Assembly: GCA_017545595.1 (NCBI GenBank)
Contig: JAFWLO010000008.1
Span: forward strand, 1-44,285
Length of the DNA stretch: 44,285 bases
Source of the DNA: Candidatus Saccharimonadota bacterium
GTDB taxonomy: Bacteria; Patescibacteriota; Saccharimonadia; Saccharimonadales; Saccharimonadaceae
Reading direction: 5' to 3'
The notes under the pieces were generated by a model. That model worked only from the letters and a program-made list of their open reading frames with translations, did not search any database and was not told the DNA's origin. Shown one piece after another: positions 24,536-33,925 of the stretch (positions are counted from its first letter, which is position 1; each line of letters starts with the position of its first letter). The translations under genes and the position numbers were made by a program.

Positions 24536-25735
24536 TTAGTCCTTTATTTCGTATTTTTTTATTATTTTTCGGGCGAGAGCTAGCTCTTTTTTGTGCTTTT
24601 TATCGGAATACCAAGTCGGGAGGTTTATGATGGAGTTTGCGACGAAAATGGAGTTTTTATGGGATTTTTCGGGGAATTTGACTGATTTGTAATATCTTTT
24701 TGGGGCGACAGGGGTGTCGTACCAGAGTTCTTCAAGGCGAAAACCGTGTTTTTTGAGTTCTTCGAGACAAATTTCACGATTTTTCACGAAATAGATTTCA
24801 CGCAATGGGGAGTTTTTAAGGTTTTTAAGCTTTTTAAGGATTAGTTTTGCTTGCCAATTTGTTATAGTTCGAGTCGGGTCGAGGCGCGTGTCGGCGGAAC
24901 GTTCGATCCAGCGGAATTTAAGAAGGAGGGCGAGGAAGGGTTTTTCGAGATGTACATGGGCGAGACCGCGGGCGATTGCTCCAAAAACAGGATACCAGCC
25001 GGCACGCATCGAGTCGGCGATTTTAGGCTTTTTAAGGTTTTCTTTTTTGAAGGAATCTGGGAAGGAGAGGGAGGGGTTACGCAAGATTACGGCGCCGCCG
25101 TTGATGACGTCGAGGGCTTTTCCCTTCCCGAAGGAGAGACAGGTTGCGTCGCCGACAGTGCCGATTTCTCGGCCGTCGGAGTATTTTCTTCCGGCGCAGT
25201 GAGCGAGGTCTTCGAGCATGAAAAGACCGTGTTTTTTCTTGATTTTTTCAAATTTTATCACGTCAACAGGGATTCCGAAGGAATTTTGGATGATAAAAAT
25301 CTTGATTTTTTTGTCTTTTTTCAGGAGAGATTCGAGGGTTTCTGGGGTGTAGTCGGGGGAGAATTTTTCTACTTCGGCGAAGACGGGAACGAGACCGGCT
25401 TTTTGGATAGCTTCGACGACTGCTTTGCAGGTGAAGCCGTTAACGAGGACGTGGTCGCCGTTTTTGACCTTTTTCGTGGATTTCATAGCTTCAAGAGCGA
25501 GGAAAATTGCGGTTCGGCCGGAATAAACGATAGAAGTCCGGTCGAGAGCGTCAGTATAGGGGCTTAATGATGATTTGTCTCGGTTTTTGGTGGGTTTGGT
25601 GGATTCTTCTTGTGTTCCGTATTTTCTGGCAAAAACCTCTTCGAGAGTTTGATAATCTTTGTCCGAGCCGAGAGTGAGGGCATGGGAAAGAATGTCCTTT
25701 GCGGAATAGTTCGAGGCGAGGCCGAGAAAAAGCAT
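24536..25735 (-). CDS. DegT/DnrJ/EryC1-type PLP aminotransferase-like protein
   Basis: A 399-residue fold-type I PLP protein. The segment SGRTAIFLALEAM starts the cofactor domain; GDHVLVNGFTCKAVVEAI, FIIQNSFGIPVD and MLEDLAHCAG follow, and the PLP lysine is probably in SFGKGKALDVINGGAV. Relatives make amino sugars on nucleotide sugars or lipid carriers. Its position inside an operon with a Mur-type ligase and two FemAB proteins suggests it makes an amino-containing precursor for the envelope, which is an inference. It overlaps the hydrolase gene by 1 bp. Confidence 0.82.
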   Translation of the reverse strand: MLFLGLASNYSAKDILSHALTLGSDKDYQTLEEVFARKYGTQEESTKPTKNRDKSSLSPYTDALDRTSIVYSGRTAIFLALEAMKSTKKVKNGDHVLVNGFTCKAVVEAIQKAGLVPVFAEVEKFSPDYTPETLESLLKKDKKIKIFIIQNSFGIPVDVIKFEKIKKKHGLFMLEDLAHCAGRKYSDGREIGTVGDATCLSFGKGKALDVINGGAVILRNPSLSFPDSFKKENLKKPKIADSMRAGWYPVFGAIARGLAHVHLEKPFLALLLKFRWIERSADTRLDPTRTITNWQAKLILKKLKNLKNSPLREIYFVKNREICLEELKKHGFRLEELWYDTPVAPKRYYKSVKFPEKSHKNSIFVANSIINLPTWYSDKKHKKELALARKIIKKYEIKD

Positions 25736-26430
25736 TAGATTTTCTCCTTTAGGGCGGATTCTATCGCGTCGGCAAGGGAGGCGGGAGAGGAAATATAGGG
25801 GGCGTGGGTCCAGTCGGGGATGAATTTTAGAGTGGAGTTTTTTAGCTTCTCATGAAGAATTTTTGCTTGGCGAGGAGGGGTAACGGTATCTTTTTCTCCC
25901 CAGAGAATCGAGCAGGGGGTTGTGACTTTTTCCAGAGAAAGCGATTTGTCGGAGTCGAGCATATTTGAGAGAGTCTTTTTCATATTTTCGGGGGCATGAG
26001 CGTAGTCGGAGGCGCCGATTAACTTATGATAAGCTTTCGCAAGGAAGGGGAGTTTTTTAAGAGGAGCGCCGAGTTTAGATATGACACGGAGGATGTCGCG
26101 TTTCTTGGACTTTTCGTAAACGCCGGCGGAATCGAGGAGGATAAGATGAGATAGCTTTTCTGGAGTTTTAGAGCAGAGATTTAGGAGGATGCGACCTCCG
26201 TTGGAATGTCCTAGGGCTATTGAACCTTCAGGAATGTTTTTGTTTGCCCACTCGACATATTCTTCTATCGTCCAGATTTTTTCGCTTGGCTCCGTCAGGC
26301 CGGGAACGTGGAGCATTTTGTATTTTATTCCTTTTTCTTTGAGGAGTTTTAAGGTTTTTTGCCAGGGCTCGACAGAATAAGCCCAACCGTGGATGATGTA
26401 AAGGGTTTTTGAAGTTTTTTTAGACTTCAT
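25735..26430 (-). CDS. Alpha/beta hydrolase
   Basis: A 231-residue alpha/beta-hydrolase. The oxyanion-loop motif HGWAYS follows strand 3, the nucleophile elbow is GHSNGG (Ser), the acid is the Asp in LWGEKDTVTPP, and the His is in DWTHAPY. It has no signal peptide, so it acts in the cytoplasm. The substrate is unknown. It is tightly packed between the Mur-type ligase (2-bp gap) and the aminotransferase (1-bp overlap), which suggests a role in the same envelope pathway, for example removing an ester or acyl group. Confidence 0.85.
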   Translation of the reverse strand: MKSKKTSKTLYIIHGWAYSVEPWQKTLKLLKEKGIKYKMLHVPGLTEPSEKIWTIEEYVEWANKNIPEGSIALGHSNGGRILLNLCSKTPEKLSHLILLDSAGVYEKSKKRDILRVISKLGAPLKKLPFLAKAYHKLIGASDYAHAPENMKKTLSNMLDSDKSLSLEKVTTPCSILWGEKDTVTPPRQAKILHEKLKNSTLKFIPDWTHAPYISSPASLADAIESALKEKI

Positions 26431-26432
26431 AG

Positions 26433-27704
26433 CTAGTTTAACCCCCGTTTTTCTCGACGTTTTTTCGCTGCGGGCTCGCGACGACAGAGGAGCTTTTCAT
26501 CCTCGGGATTTTCTAGAAGTTTTTCGATAATCCACTCGAGATATTGGGAGCCTTTGAAAATTAATGTCTCGCGACCTTCGGTGTGTTTTTCTATGTAGGC
26601 GAGGGCTTTTTTAGGTTCGAGGGTAGTTTTAGGGGAAAAACCGAGTTTTTTAAGCCGGGGGGCGGTGAATTCTTTTGTTCGGCGCCCAATGAGAATGATT
26701 TCTTCGGGGCGGACTTCAGCGATCATATCGGCGAGCTTTCTGTGTTCTTCTCCTTCTATCTCGCCTTGTTCGACGATGTCGCCGATAATGAGCCATTTGT
26801 GGCTTGCACGGAGGGATTTCGCCATGTCGAGGATGCTTTTCATGGAGATGAGATGGGCGTTATAGCTGGAATCGATGATTTTGATTCCCTTTTTTCCGTA
26901 GAAAAAGCTCGAACGGCCGGGCGGGAGGGGCATACCGGAAAAATCGGTTTTTAGGGGGATTTTAAGGTATTTTGTCAGGTCTTTTAACATGAGGAGTTGG
27001 ATAGAAATGTCTTTTGGCTGGGGGGAGTTGAAGTGGAAATTGGAGTTTATCGTCCCGAAATCCGTCCTCGTCGGATAGACGACGTATTTTTTCATGTCGG
27101 ATTTTCTGTATTTTAGGACTTTAGCATGAATGTTTTTGGTCGTTTCGACCATGAGCTGATTGTCGCCGTCAATAAAAACAAGGGATTTTGTATTTTCGGG
27201 GAGTTTCGCGAATTCGTCGGCGATTGCTTCGTCGAGGGAGGCGAACTTTCCGGACTTAACTTCTTGTTCAAATTGAATGGCATGAGAGCGACCTAGAGAA
27301 ATCCAGAGGGTGATTTCGGGCTTAAGCCAGCTGGCGAGAAATTCGGTTTCGAAGGGGCGTTCACCGTCGATTTCTACTACGTAGAGAGGTTCGGAATGTT
27401 TATAATAGAGGGCGCGGATAGGGGCGGCGAAGATGAGAAAAATCCAACGAAGTTTAGAACCTTTAATTCCTTTTAGACCCAAAATGTCGAAGGCGATGCC
27501 AAAGGCGGAATTTGCGTCGTGGGAGTAATGCGCTTCGCTTCCTAGCTCGTATTCTATCATGTGGAGCATGGTCGTTTTTCCGGCGGAGCCGGTGAGGGCG
27601 ATAATTCGGGGGTTCCAGCGACGAAGGGAGAAGTTAGCAAAAAAACGGAAGTATCTCGCTACAATAAAATAAAAACGCTTTTTAAGAAGGCGAGTTTTTG
27701 ACAT
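26433..27704 (-). CDS. MurF-like Mur ligase lacking the N-terminal UDP-binding domain
   Basis: A 423-residue Mur ligase. The ATP loop LTGSAGKTT lies at about residue 40, much earlier than in MurF (about 110), so the usual N-terminal domain that grips UDP-MurNAc is missing. In its place are about 35 residues, basic and partly hydrophobic (FYFIVARYFRFFANF). The central domain has VEIDGERPFE and LWISLGRSHAIQFE. The C-terminal domain matches MurF: IIDSSYNAHLISMKSIL, IGDIVEQGEIEGEEH and FKGSQYLEWI. It may act on a lipid-linked or non-UDP substrate. It is the first gene of the five-gene envelope operon, and its ATG is 6 nt after TGATATAAT. Confidence 0.8.
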   Translation of the reverse strand: MSKTRLLKKRFYFIVARYFRFFANFSLRRWNPRIIALTGSAGKTTMLHMIEYELGSEAHYSHDANSAFGIAFDILGLKGIKGSKLRWIFLIFAAPIRALYYKHSEPLYVVEIDGERPFETEFLASWLKPEITLWISLGRSHAIQFEQEVKSGKFASLDEAIADEFAKLPENTKSLVFIDGDNQLMVETTKNIHAKVLKYRKSDMKKYVVYPTRTDFGTINSNFHFNSPQPKDISIQLLMLKDLTKYLKIPLKTDFSGMPLPPGRSSFFYGKKGIKIIDSSYNAHLISMKSILDMAKSLRASHKWLIIGDIVEQGEIEGEEHRKLADMIAEVRPEEIILIGRRTKEFTAPRLKKLGFSPKTTLEPKKALAYIEKHTEGRETLIFKGSQYLEWIIEKLLENPEDEKLLCRREPAAKKRREKRGLN

Positions 27705-27710
27705 ATATTT

Positions 27711-27719
27711 ATTATATCA
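27711..27719 (-). promoter_or_regulatory. Extended -10 promoter of the envelope operon
   Basis: The minus strand reads TGATATAAT, then 6 nt (AAATAT), then ATG. A weak -35-like TTTCCA lies 17 bp upstream. A leaderless mRNA is predicted. Confidence 0.7.
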
Positions 27720-27744
27720 CATGAAAGTTTTTATGGAAAACCTA

Positions 27745-27773
27745 AGAAAAATCGCCCTTTTTAGGGGCGATTT
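27745..27773 (-). terminator. Rho-independent terminator of rpsJ
   Basis: On the minus strand ATCGCCCC and GGGCGAT form a stem with a TAAAAA loop, followed by TTTTTCTT. It separates rpsJ from the envelope operon promoter. Confidence 0.85.
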
Positions 27774-27817
27774 AGGGGTTTGCTGATTTTTAGAGTTTTT
27801 AAGTTCTAGCTTAGAAG

Positions 27818-28147
27818 CTACATTCGGATTTCTGCGTCTACTCCAGCGGGGAGAGCGAGGTTTTGAAGGGATTCGATGGTCTTTGGCGTAGCCTTAGAGA
27901 TGTCGATAAGGCGTTTGTGAACCTTCATTTCGAAAGCTTCTCCTCCGGTTTTGTAAACGTGTGGGGATTTAACGACGGTGAAGGTCGAGCGTTTCGTCGG
28001 GAGAGGAACTGGACCCGAGACGGAAGCGCCGGTTCGGATGGCCGTATCGACGATTTGTTTAGCGCTTTGGTCGATGACACGGTGGTCGTAGGCGCGGAGG
28101 CGGATACGGATTTTTAGACCTTCGTCTTTGTCGGATTTTTCTGACAT
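27818..28147 (-). CDS. rpsJ: 30S ribosomal protein S10
   Basis: A 109-residue S10, part of the 30S head and also the NusE antitermination factor. Conserved segments are [47 protein letters not shown] and the C-terminal [14 protein letters not shown] short charged N-terminal addition ([10 protein letters not shown]) precedes the core. It stands alone with its own promoter and terminator, rather than heading the large S10 operon as in many bacteria. The AAAGGA ribosome-binding site is well placed. Confidence 0.96.
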   Translation of the reverse strand: MSEKSDKDEGLKIRIRLRAYDHRVIDQSAKQIVDTAIRTGASVSGPVPLPTKRSTFTVVKSPHVYKTGGEAFEMKVHKRLIDISKATPKTIESLQNLALPAGVDAEIRM

Positions 28148-28167
28148 TTTGTCCTTTCTTTTCTATA

Positions 28168-28198
28168 ACTTCGGATTTTCGGGGAAGAAACCGAAAGT
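28168..28198 (-). promoter_or_regulatory. Possible hairpin in the rpsJ leader
   Basis: TTTCGG (28177-28182) and CCGAAA (28191-28196) can form a stem, with an outer ACTT/AAGT extension across a bulge. It lies in the approximately 95-nt leader between the rpsJ promoter and its ribosome-binding site. A regulatory role is a guess. Confidence 0.35.
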
Positions 28199-28247
28199 CG
28201 ACGAGTTTTTAGAAAAATGGTTAAATAATGATTTTTTTGTAATTTAT

Positions 28248-28275
28248 ATTATACTCTAAATCTCAAAAAGTTCAA
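28248..28275 (-). promoter_or_regulatory. Promoter of rpsJ
   Basis: The minus strand has -35 TTGAAC (28275-28270), a 16-bp spacer and a perfect -10 TATAAT (28253-28248). Unlike the leaderless genes it gives a leader of nearly 100 nt. Confidence 0.85.
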
Positions 28276-28278
28276 GTG

Positions 28279-28307
28279 TTGATAAAAAAACTTTAGCTTG
28301 ATAAAAT
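28279..28307 (+). promoter_or_regulatory. Promoter of the giant surface-protein gene
   Basis: -35 TTGATA (28279-28284), a 17-bp spacer and -10 TAAAAT (28302-28307). Its -35 box is only 3 bp from the -35 box of the divergent rpsJ promoter. Confidence 0.75.
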
Positions 28308-28335
28308 TAAAATAATTATGTTTCTAGGAGGTCTA

Positions 28336-31300
28336 ATGTGCAAAAAATATAAGTTTTTATGCTTTCTTGTTGTTATTTTTTCTGTTTTTTGTGCGTTAGG
28401 AGGAGAGAGGGCGTTTGCGGCTGGTGATATTTATGCCGGTGGTGGTAATTATCCTGGTCCTGGCGGTTCGGGGCAGTTTTATAATCACGGGTACTGGGCT
28501 TTTTACAAGATTAGTGGCAATCCTGGTGTCGTTAGTTTTCCTGATTTGTCTGGTTCTGGAGGGTTTTACGGTGGAATTAAGGGTATTAATACTTCTAAAT
28601 GTCTTGATATGGGTGGCATATATATTTTACATTTTGCAGGATCTACCGATCCAGGATACAATACATTCTTTGGCGTAAGAGATACGATTTCTAATTACTT
28701 TGCAAATAGAAATGAATCTCGTTTTGAGACTAATGAACGTACGCAATATATCTCTGGTTCTTTCCCTGGCCCTACTGTGAATGCTATTCCTTCTGGCTTA
28801 ACTTATGTTAAATTAAAAAGTGGGCTAAGCGAGAGTGAAGCTTATGATGAATATAAGACCTTTTATCTTGCGGCTGGTTCACCTGCGAAGCTTTTAACAC
28901 CCGACCAAGCTTTTTATCCTAGTAGTAGTCTTGAAGGAACTCCTGGTCTTTCTTATTTTTGTGGATATAATGTTGAGCCTGAACCTGATCCAGACCCGCC
29001 TGAGCCAACAATCGAATATGCGAAAACTACTCATAAAACTGTTTTAGAAACCCTTGGTGTTACTGATTCGACTGGCAAAGATTGTGTTTTGTCGGATGGT
29101 GTTTATCTTTGTGATAATACTGGGATTTTTAAAGCGAATTTCAGGTTTGTTACTACTAGAACCGATTCTAATAATCCCCCCAAGAATGCTTATTTGTATC
29201 ATCGTGTTGTTCTTTCATTGGAGGATGCTGATGGGGCGACAATTAAAACTGAATCTACGAATCATGCCAAGTTTTCCTCTGCGCAACAAAAAGGAAACGA
29301 TTATAGTAAATCTATGGATTTGACTTATTATGATTCCGCTGGTGACGTTATTGTTAATCCCGATGGAACTGAGACTGTTGTTTGTGCTAAGGTGATAACT
29401 TCTAATTCGAGATATGAGATTAATGATGGCCATGCTACTTTAGTTGGGAGGATTAACACTGGTCAAAATATTAAGGAAAATTGTCTTACTGTAAAATATT
29501 CTCATGATATAGCTAGTACTACTTTTGTAGGCACAATGAATTTTCGTACTAGCAATTCTGAAGATGTAAATAATCTCCCCACTTTAACTAAAAAAAGTGC
29601 TTCTAATTTTGAGGGAGATGGAATTCACACTAGGTTTTATCTTTCTTCGTATCTGCAAGTTACTCGAAAAAATAATGGTCTTTCTATCGCGTCTGCTCCT
29701 TTTAAGTATAAATTATTAACTGGGAAGCATACTGATAAGAATGATTTTACTGGATTAGCTTTAGGTTCAGGTACTTCAACCTTTGTTGCCCCAACTAAGT
29801 ATAAAAACCGATATTTATTTACTGGAGGCGATGTTGCTGCTGGAAGTTGCTCGTATAATATGAATGGAGCAAAGGAAGGGTATATTGATATTCCTTTTGG
29901 TTCTTCTTGTACTGTTTGTACGAGTGGGGCATTTACTGGAAAGGTTACGGTCGATGTTTCTCCTAGTGGCACTAGTTATAATTATGCAAATAAAACAGTA
30001 GCATGGACTTGTGCTAAGTTTACGAATCCGCGGAAGTCTATTGTTACTACTTATGATCGAAATAGTCATTCGATTACTCCTGATGATCTTTTGACTAGTT
30101 CTGGGGGCGGGGTTTATTCGGGACTTGGTTTCCCTACGACATATAAAATCCAGTATAGGTTTAGAAATAAGCGAACCGATACCGAGTCGAATGTGTCGAG
30201 TGGAAAAATGAATTATACTGTTCAGTATAGGCTTAAAGATGAAAACGGAACAGTTACGAAAGCGTGGACTACGCTGAATACTGGATCGGAGAGTCTTGGA
30301 AACAATAGTCTTGCGCCGTGGAGAAATTCTAGTGTTCTTGATGTCCCTATGGATAGGAATGAAGTTGTCCAAGTTTGTTTTAGAGAGAAAATGACTTCTT
30401 CTGTAGAATATGGACCGGATGCGAGCGGTGCTTTTACTCAAAGACTTGATGACACTGAGGTTATTTCTAATAAGAGTGAACTATGTATTACAATAAATAA
30501 TGCCGAGAGGTTTTTCTACGCTGATTTTACAGGAGACATTGGTTTTAACTGGGACCCTTTGATTAGAAGTATTGGTGGAGTTTATTCTGGAGATGGAATT
30601 CATGTTAAATATGACATTGGAGGTGTGTTTTCAATAAGAAGAAAGAGCGTGCCTTCTTCCTTGGCTGATTTTGAACTTCCTATCGGAGCTAAAGGAGGAC
30701 TTACGCCTTGTTTAACTACTTCATCCGATTATTCTTGTGATAGCAGAAAAAATACTACATCGGCGTTGAATGTTGGTGATTCTCAGAATTGGAATTATGG
30801 CAATACTATTACTATTCCATATAACCAGGTTACTCCTATTTGTTTCTATACTGATGACAGAACTAGTCGAAGAGAATATTTGCAGACTGGCGAGAATACT
30901 TATACGTTAAAGGCTACTTCTGTGACTAATCAGATGAAGTGCGTTGATGTTAAGAATCCGCAAAAGAAGTATGTTGCGGAGTATTCGGCGAATAGTTCGG
31001 GGAAGATTAATCAATATACTGAGGGCGGAAAGAATTGGATTAGTTTGAGTGATGGAGATACGGTCGGGACGATTAATAATGCCGAGAGAAATGATGATGA
31101 ATCTTGGAGATATGTTTATCCGAATAATAATACGTATCAGGCGACATTCACGCATGTTATAAAGAGGGATTCTTCAAGACTTGTGACTGGCGAGGGAACG
31201 AGCGATGAAACTTCTCAAAATACTAATATAGTTCCTTCGAGTTTGAGGGTTGACGGCGAGCAGGGCTCGAGAGCTAGGTGGAAAATACAGCATAGTATAG

Positions 31301-33816
31301 ACGGAGGAACAAACTGGGAAGATTTGACGGATTATTCTATCGCTAATTTTACCTCAAACAACAGTCAGACGGTTTCGTCCGGAGCTGTTGATATTCCTCA
31401 AACATTCGACCTTTCTAATAAGGGTAGATTCATAAACTATTGTCAGAGATTGTATTATTCTATTAAGACACAGCATTATTTTGAGGCAGATGATAGCGCG
31501 GCGGACGGAAGAAAGCTGGTTGCGCCGAAATATAATTATATTGAAGGGCCAATGGCTTGCGTTCTCCTTAAAAATCCTGAATATCAGGAGAAGATTACGC
31601 CGGATTGGACGGATGAAGATGATGAGGGGGATTGGGAAGCGCAAACACTTAAAGAAAACAGGACTTCGACAGTTAGTTTGAATTTAACACCGAAGTTTAG
31701 TGGGGAGTTCGCTGGAGGGTTGAACGACCTTAAGAGCAGTAATAATATTGGAGAAAGTGCGGCGAAGTATGTTGATGGGGTTTATAAGATGAAGCTCTTA
31801 GAGGCGACCCCGGTGTTTGATCATAGTTTAGCTTTCGGACAGAGCGGGTTTGATGAGGCGGTTGGATTTGATGTTGTTTCGGGAGTGAATATTCGATTCT
31901 CTAAAGTTAATGGCTCTATGTATAAAAATGAGAATTTTAATCTAAATACTGACTTTTCTGCGAACGAAACCATAAGAGGAACTACAGCGACGCTTTATCC
32001 ATTTCCGAACACGAATAGTCCGTACGGAATTAATGGAGTGAGGATTAATAGCTTTAATTCATTTGATCCGGCAGTTTGGAATTCTAACTCTGGGAATAAT
32101 GGATATGGAAGGACGGCTAGTACGTTTGATGGGAACGCAGGGGATGATAATATTCATAGAGTGATGGCCGGGGAGACTGTTCAAGTTTGCGAGAAGACTG
32201 TTGCGGAACCGGGAAAATGGGTTGTTAAGTATGTTGATATTATGAGGAGAGAATATTATAGGAATGCCGACGGAACGAAGAGCGAATTTACGACGCCATA
32301 TAACTATGATAGGACTCAACTTTATTCTACGGAAAGTGAAGCTGTTGATGGGGCTATCGAAACGCCAGAGGCGAAAAGGGCTTGTATTAGCTTGAAACGT
32401 GAGAGGAACTATAAGGTTGATTCTGCGGAGCCGAAGAATCCGGATGGAGACCCGGTGAAACCTGGAGGACAACTTGTCGATCCGACGTTTGAGGTTACGA
32501 TAACGGATGATAACGATGGCTGGAAGGAAGTTGATGGAATTGATGATAGGCAGTATGTAACAGATCCGGATTCAGAGTATCATCTAGTTTGGTATGTGCT
32601 TTCTCCTGAAGTTGATAAAGATAGAGGAGTCGAGGCGACGAGGTCTAGAGTTGAGGAAAGCGACAATTTACAGGTTATTTTGAATAATGATCTCTATAAC
32701 GGTAAATATGGAACCATCGAGGCGGAGGCCTATGAGCGCAACGGTGACGGGGTTTATGAGAAAAAAGATTATACCTTTGATGTTAAGGCGAAAGATGCTG
32801 TCCTTATCCCTACAGATATTCCTGTTGGAGCGAAGTTCTGTTATAGATTGCAGATTTCTAGGTATTCGAGTACGAGCAGTAGTTATTATTATGGGCAGGC
32901 GATTTGTACGAATGTCAGCAAGAATCCAACGATGCACGTTCTCGGAGCTGGGGTCGGGACGAACGGAGGTGTCGTAACATCTTCGACAGAATCATTGATT
33001 GGAGATGTAACCAATTATATCGGATCTTGGACTGATCTTGAAACGATTGCAAATACAGGGACAATTAGGAAGTTTTCTTCCGGAAAGAGTTTGCTTGCGA
33101 AGAGAACAGAAACGTCTCCGATTAGCGAGTGCAAAGTTTTCCCTCTTACTATCGCAAATGATAAGTGTAATACGGAGCATAAACTTGGCGAATCGGGAAT
33201 TAGTTTGAGCGGAGAAATGATTAGTAAGTTGCTTGCAAGGTATAGGGGAGTATCGGGGACGGTTAACCTTGGAGATAAGAGCGTTGTTGAGGCGGCTGAT
33301 GTCGCGGGTGCTGAAGTCGAGCAAGGAGACGAGACTCCGACAGTTCACAAGTTGCAAGGAACTACGTTCATTTATTCTGAGACTGGGCGTGATATTACGA
33401 TAAATACCAATATATATGTTGGGAACAGCGGAGTTCAGTTTAGTAACGGAGTTTTGCCACAGGTTATTATTGTGAACTCGGGCGGAAATATCAACATAGC
33501 CGAGGGAGTGACACATTTAGACGCCTGGATTATTGCGAGTGGGACGGTGAATACTTGTACGACGAGTACTGGCGGAAGTATTGATTTGAGCGCCGATACT
33601 TGCGCGAATCAGCTAACGATTACCGGACCGGTTGTTGGAGCTAATATCAGACCGAGAAGGACTTATGGGGCGGATACTGAAGACTTCAGTAAATTTATCG
33701 ATGGAGCGGAGATATTTGATCTTAACCCAGGAGCGTATATTTTCGGAGCGAATGAAGGCGCGGGGACGATTCAGCCGAGAATAACTTACCTTAAGAGTAT
33801 GCCGGCGAGGTTCTAG
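28336..33816 (+). CDS. Giant secreted multi-repeat surface protein
   Basis: The start at 28336 is preferred because AGGAGG (28326-28331) lies just before it; an upstream ATG at 28318 is in frame. The 1,826 residues begin with a signal peptide (KKYKFLCFLVVIFSVFCALGG, about to AFA). After a Gly-rich head and a Pro/Asp/Glu spacer (EPEPDPDPPEP) come about six diverged repeats of roughly 150-200 residues. Typical repeat parts are GGVYSGDGIHVKY, VVQVCFREK-like strands, and a boundary C-x-(3)-N-(P/A)-x-(3)-Y; each repeat keeps at least two Cys, suggesting internal disulfides. The end has an Asn/Gly-rich beta-helix-like region and finishes ITYLKSMPARF. There is no transmembrane anchor or sorting motif. 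It may be a fibre or adhesin for host contact. Function is not established. Confidence 0.8.
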   Translation: MCKKYKFLCFLVVIFSVFCALGGERAFAAGDIYAGGGNYPGPGGSGQFYNHGYWAFYKISGNPGVVSFPDLSGSGGFYGGIKGINTSKCLDMGGIYILHFAGSTDPGYNTFFGVRDTISNYFANRNESRFETNERTQYISGSFPGPTVNAIPSGLTYVKLKSGLSESEAYDEYKTFYLAAGSPAKLLTPDQAFYPSSSLEGTPGLSYFCGYNVEPEPDPDPPEPTIEYAKTTHKTVLETLGVTDSTGKDCVLSDGVYLCDNTGIFKANFRFVTTRTDSNNPPKNAYLYHRVVLSLEDADGATIKTESTNHAKFSSAQQKGNDYSKSMDLTYYDSAGDVIVNPDGTETVVCAKVITSNSRYEINDGHATLVGRINTGQNIKENCLTVKYSHDIASTTFVGTMNFRTSNSEDVNNLPTLTKKSASNFEGDGIHTRFYLSSYLQVTRKNNGLSIASAPFKYKLLTGKHTDKNDFTGLALGSGTSTFVAPTKYKNRYLFTGGDVAAGSCSYNMNGAKEGYIDIPFGSSCTVCTSGAFTGKVTVDVSPSGTSYNYANKTVAWTCAKFTNPRKSIVTTYDRNSHSITPDDLLTSSGGGVYSGLGFPTTYKIQYRFRNKRTDTESNVSSGKMNYTVQYRLKDENGTVTKAWTTLNTGSESLGNNSLAPWRNSSVLDVPMDRNEVVQVCFREKMTSSVEYGPDASGAFTQRLDDTEVISNKSELCITINNAERFFYADFTGDIGFNWDPLIRSIGGVYSGDGIHVKYDIGGVFSIRRKSVPSSLADFELPIGAKGGLTPCLTTSSDYSCDSRKNTTSALNVGDSQNWNYGNTITIPYNQVTPICFYTDDRTSRREYLQTGENTYTLKATSVTNQMKCVDVKNPQKKYVAEYSANSSGKINQYTEGGKNWISLSDGDTVGTINNAERNDDESWRYVYPNNNTYQATFTHVIKRDSSRLVTGEGTSDETSQNTNIVPSSLRVDGEQGSRARWKIQHSIDGGTNWEDLTDYSIANFTSNNSQTVSSGAVDIPQTFDLSNKGRFINYCQRLYYSIKTQHYFEADDSAADGRKLVAPKYNYIEGPMACVLLKNPEYQEKITPDWTDEDDEGDWEAQTLKENRTSTVSLNLTPKFSGEFAGGLNDLKSSNNIGESAAKYVDGVYKMKLLEATPVFDHSLAFGQSGFDEAVGFDVVSGVNIRFSKVNGSMYKNENFNLNTDFSANETIRGTTATLYPFPNTNSPYGINGVRINSFNSFDPAVWNSNSGNNGYGRTASTFDGNAGDDNIHRVMAGETVQVCEKTVAEPGKWVVKYVDIMRREYYRNADGTKSEFTTPYNYDRTQLYSTESEAVDGAIETPEAKRACISLKRERNYKVDSAEPKNPDGDPVKPGGQLVDPTFEVTITDDNDGWKEVDGIDDRQYVTDPDSEYHLVWYVLSPEVDKDRGVEATRSRVEESDNLQVILNNDLYNGKYGTIEAEAYERNGDGVYEKKDYTFDVKAKDAVLIPTDIPVGAKFCYRLQISRYSSTSSSYYYGQAICTNVSKNPTMHVLGAGVGTNGGVVTSSTESLIGDVTNYIGSWTDLETIANTGTIRKFSSGKSLLAKRTETSPISECKVFPLTIANDKCNTEHKLGESGISLSGEMISKLLARYRGVSGTVNLGDKSVVEAADVAGAEVEQGDETPTVHKLQGTTFIYSETGRDITINTNIYVGNSGVQFSNGVLPQVIIVNSGGNINIAEGVTHLDAWIIASGTVNTCTTSTGGSIDLSADTCANQLTITGPVVGANIRPRRTYGADTEDFSKFIDGAEIFDLNPGAYIFGANEGAGTIQPRITYLKSMPARF

Positions 33817-33836
33817 AGAGAACTTCAGGATAATGC

Positions 33837-33864
33837 AAAAACTTCCTGAAAATGGGAAGTTTTT
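33837..33864 (+). terminator. Terminator of the giant surface-protein gene
   Basis: AAAAACTTCC (33837-33846) pairs with GGAAGTTTTT (33855-33864) across an 8-nt loop, ending in a T run 20 bp after the stop codon. Confidence 0.8.
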
Positions 33865-33925
33865 GCTATCGAGGAGATAATTACAGGGGTGAGGCGTTGC
33901 ACGAAAAGACCGAAAAACGGGAAGA

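Noticed and set aside
28318-28335. Start of the giant protein at the upstream ATG
   Set aside because: The ATG at 28336 has AGGAGG right before it and gives a cleaner signal peptide; the upstream ATG remains possible.
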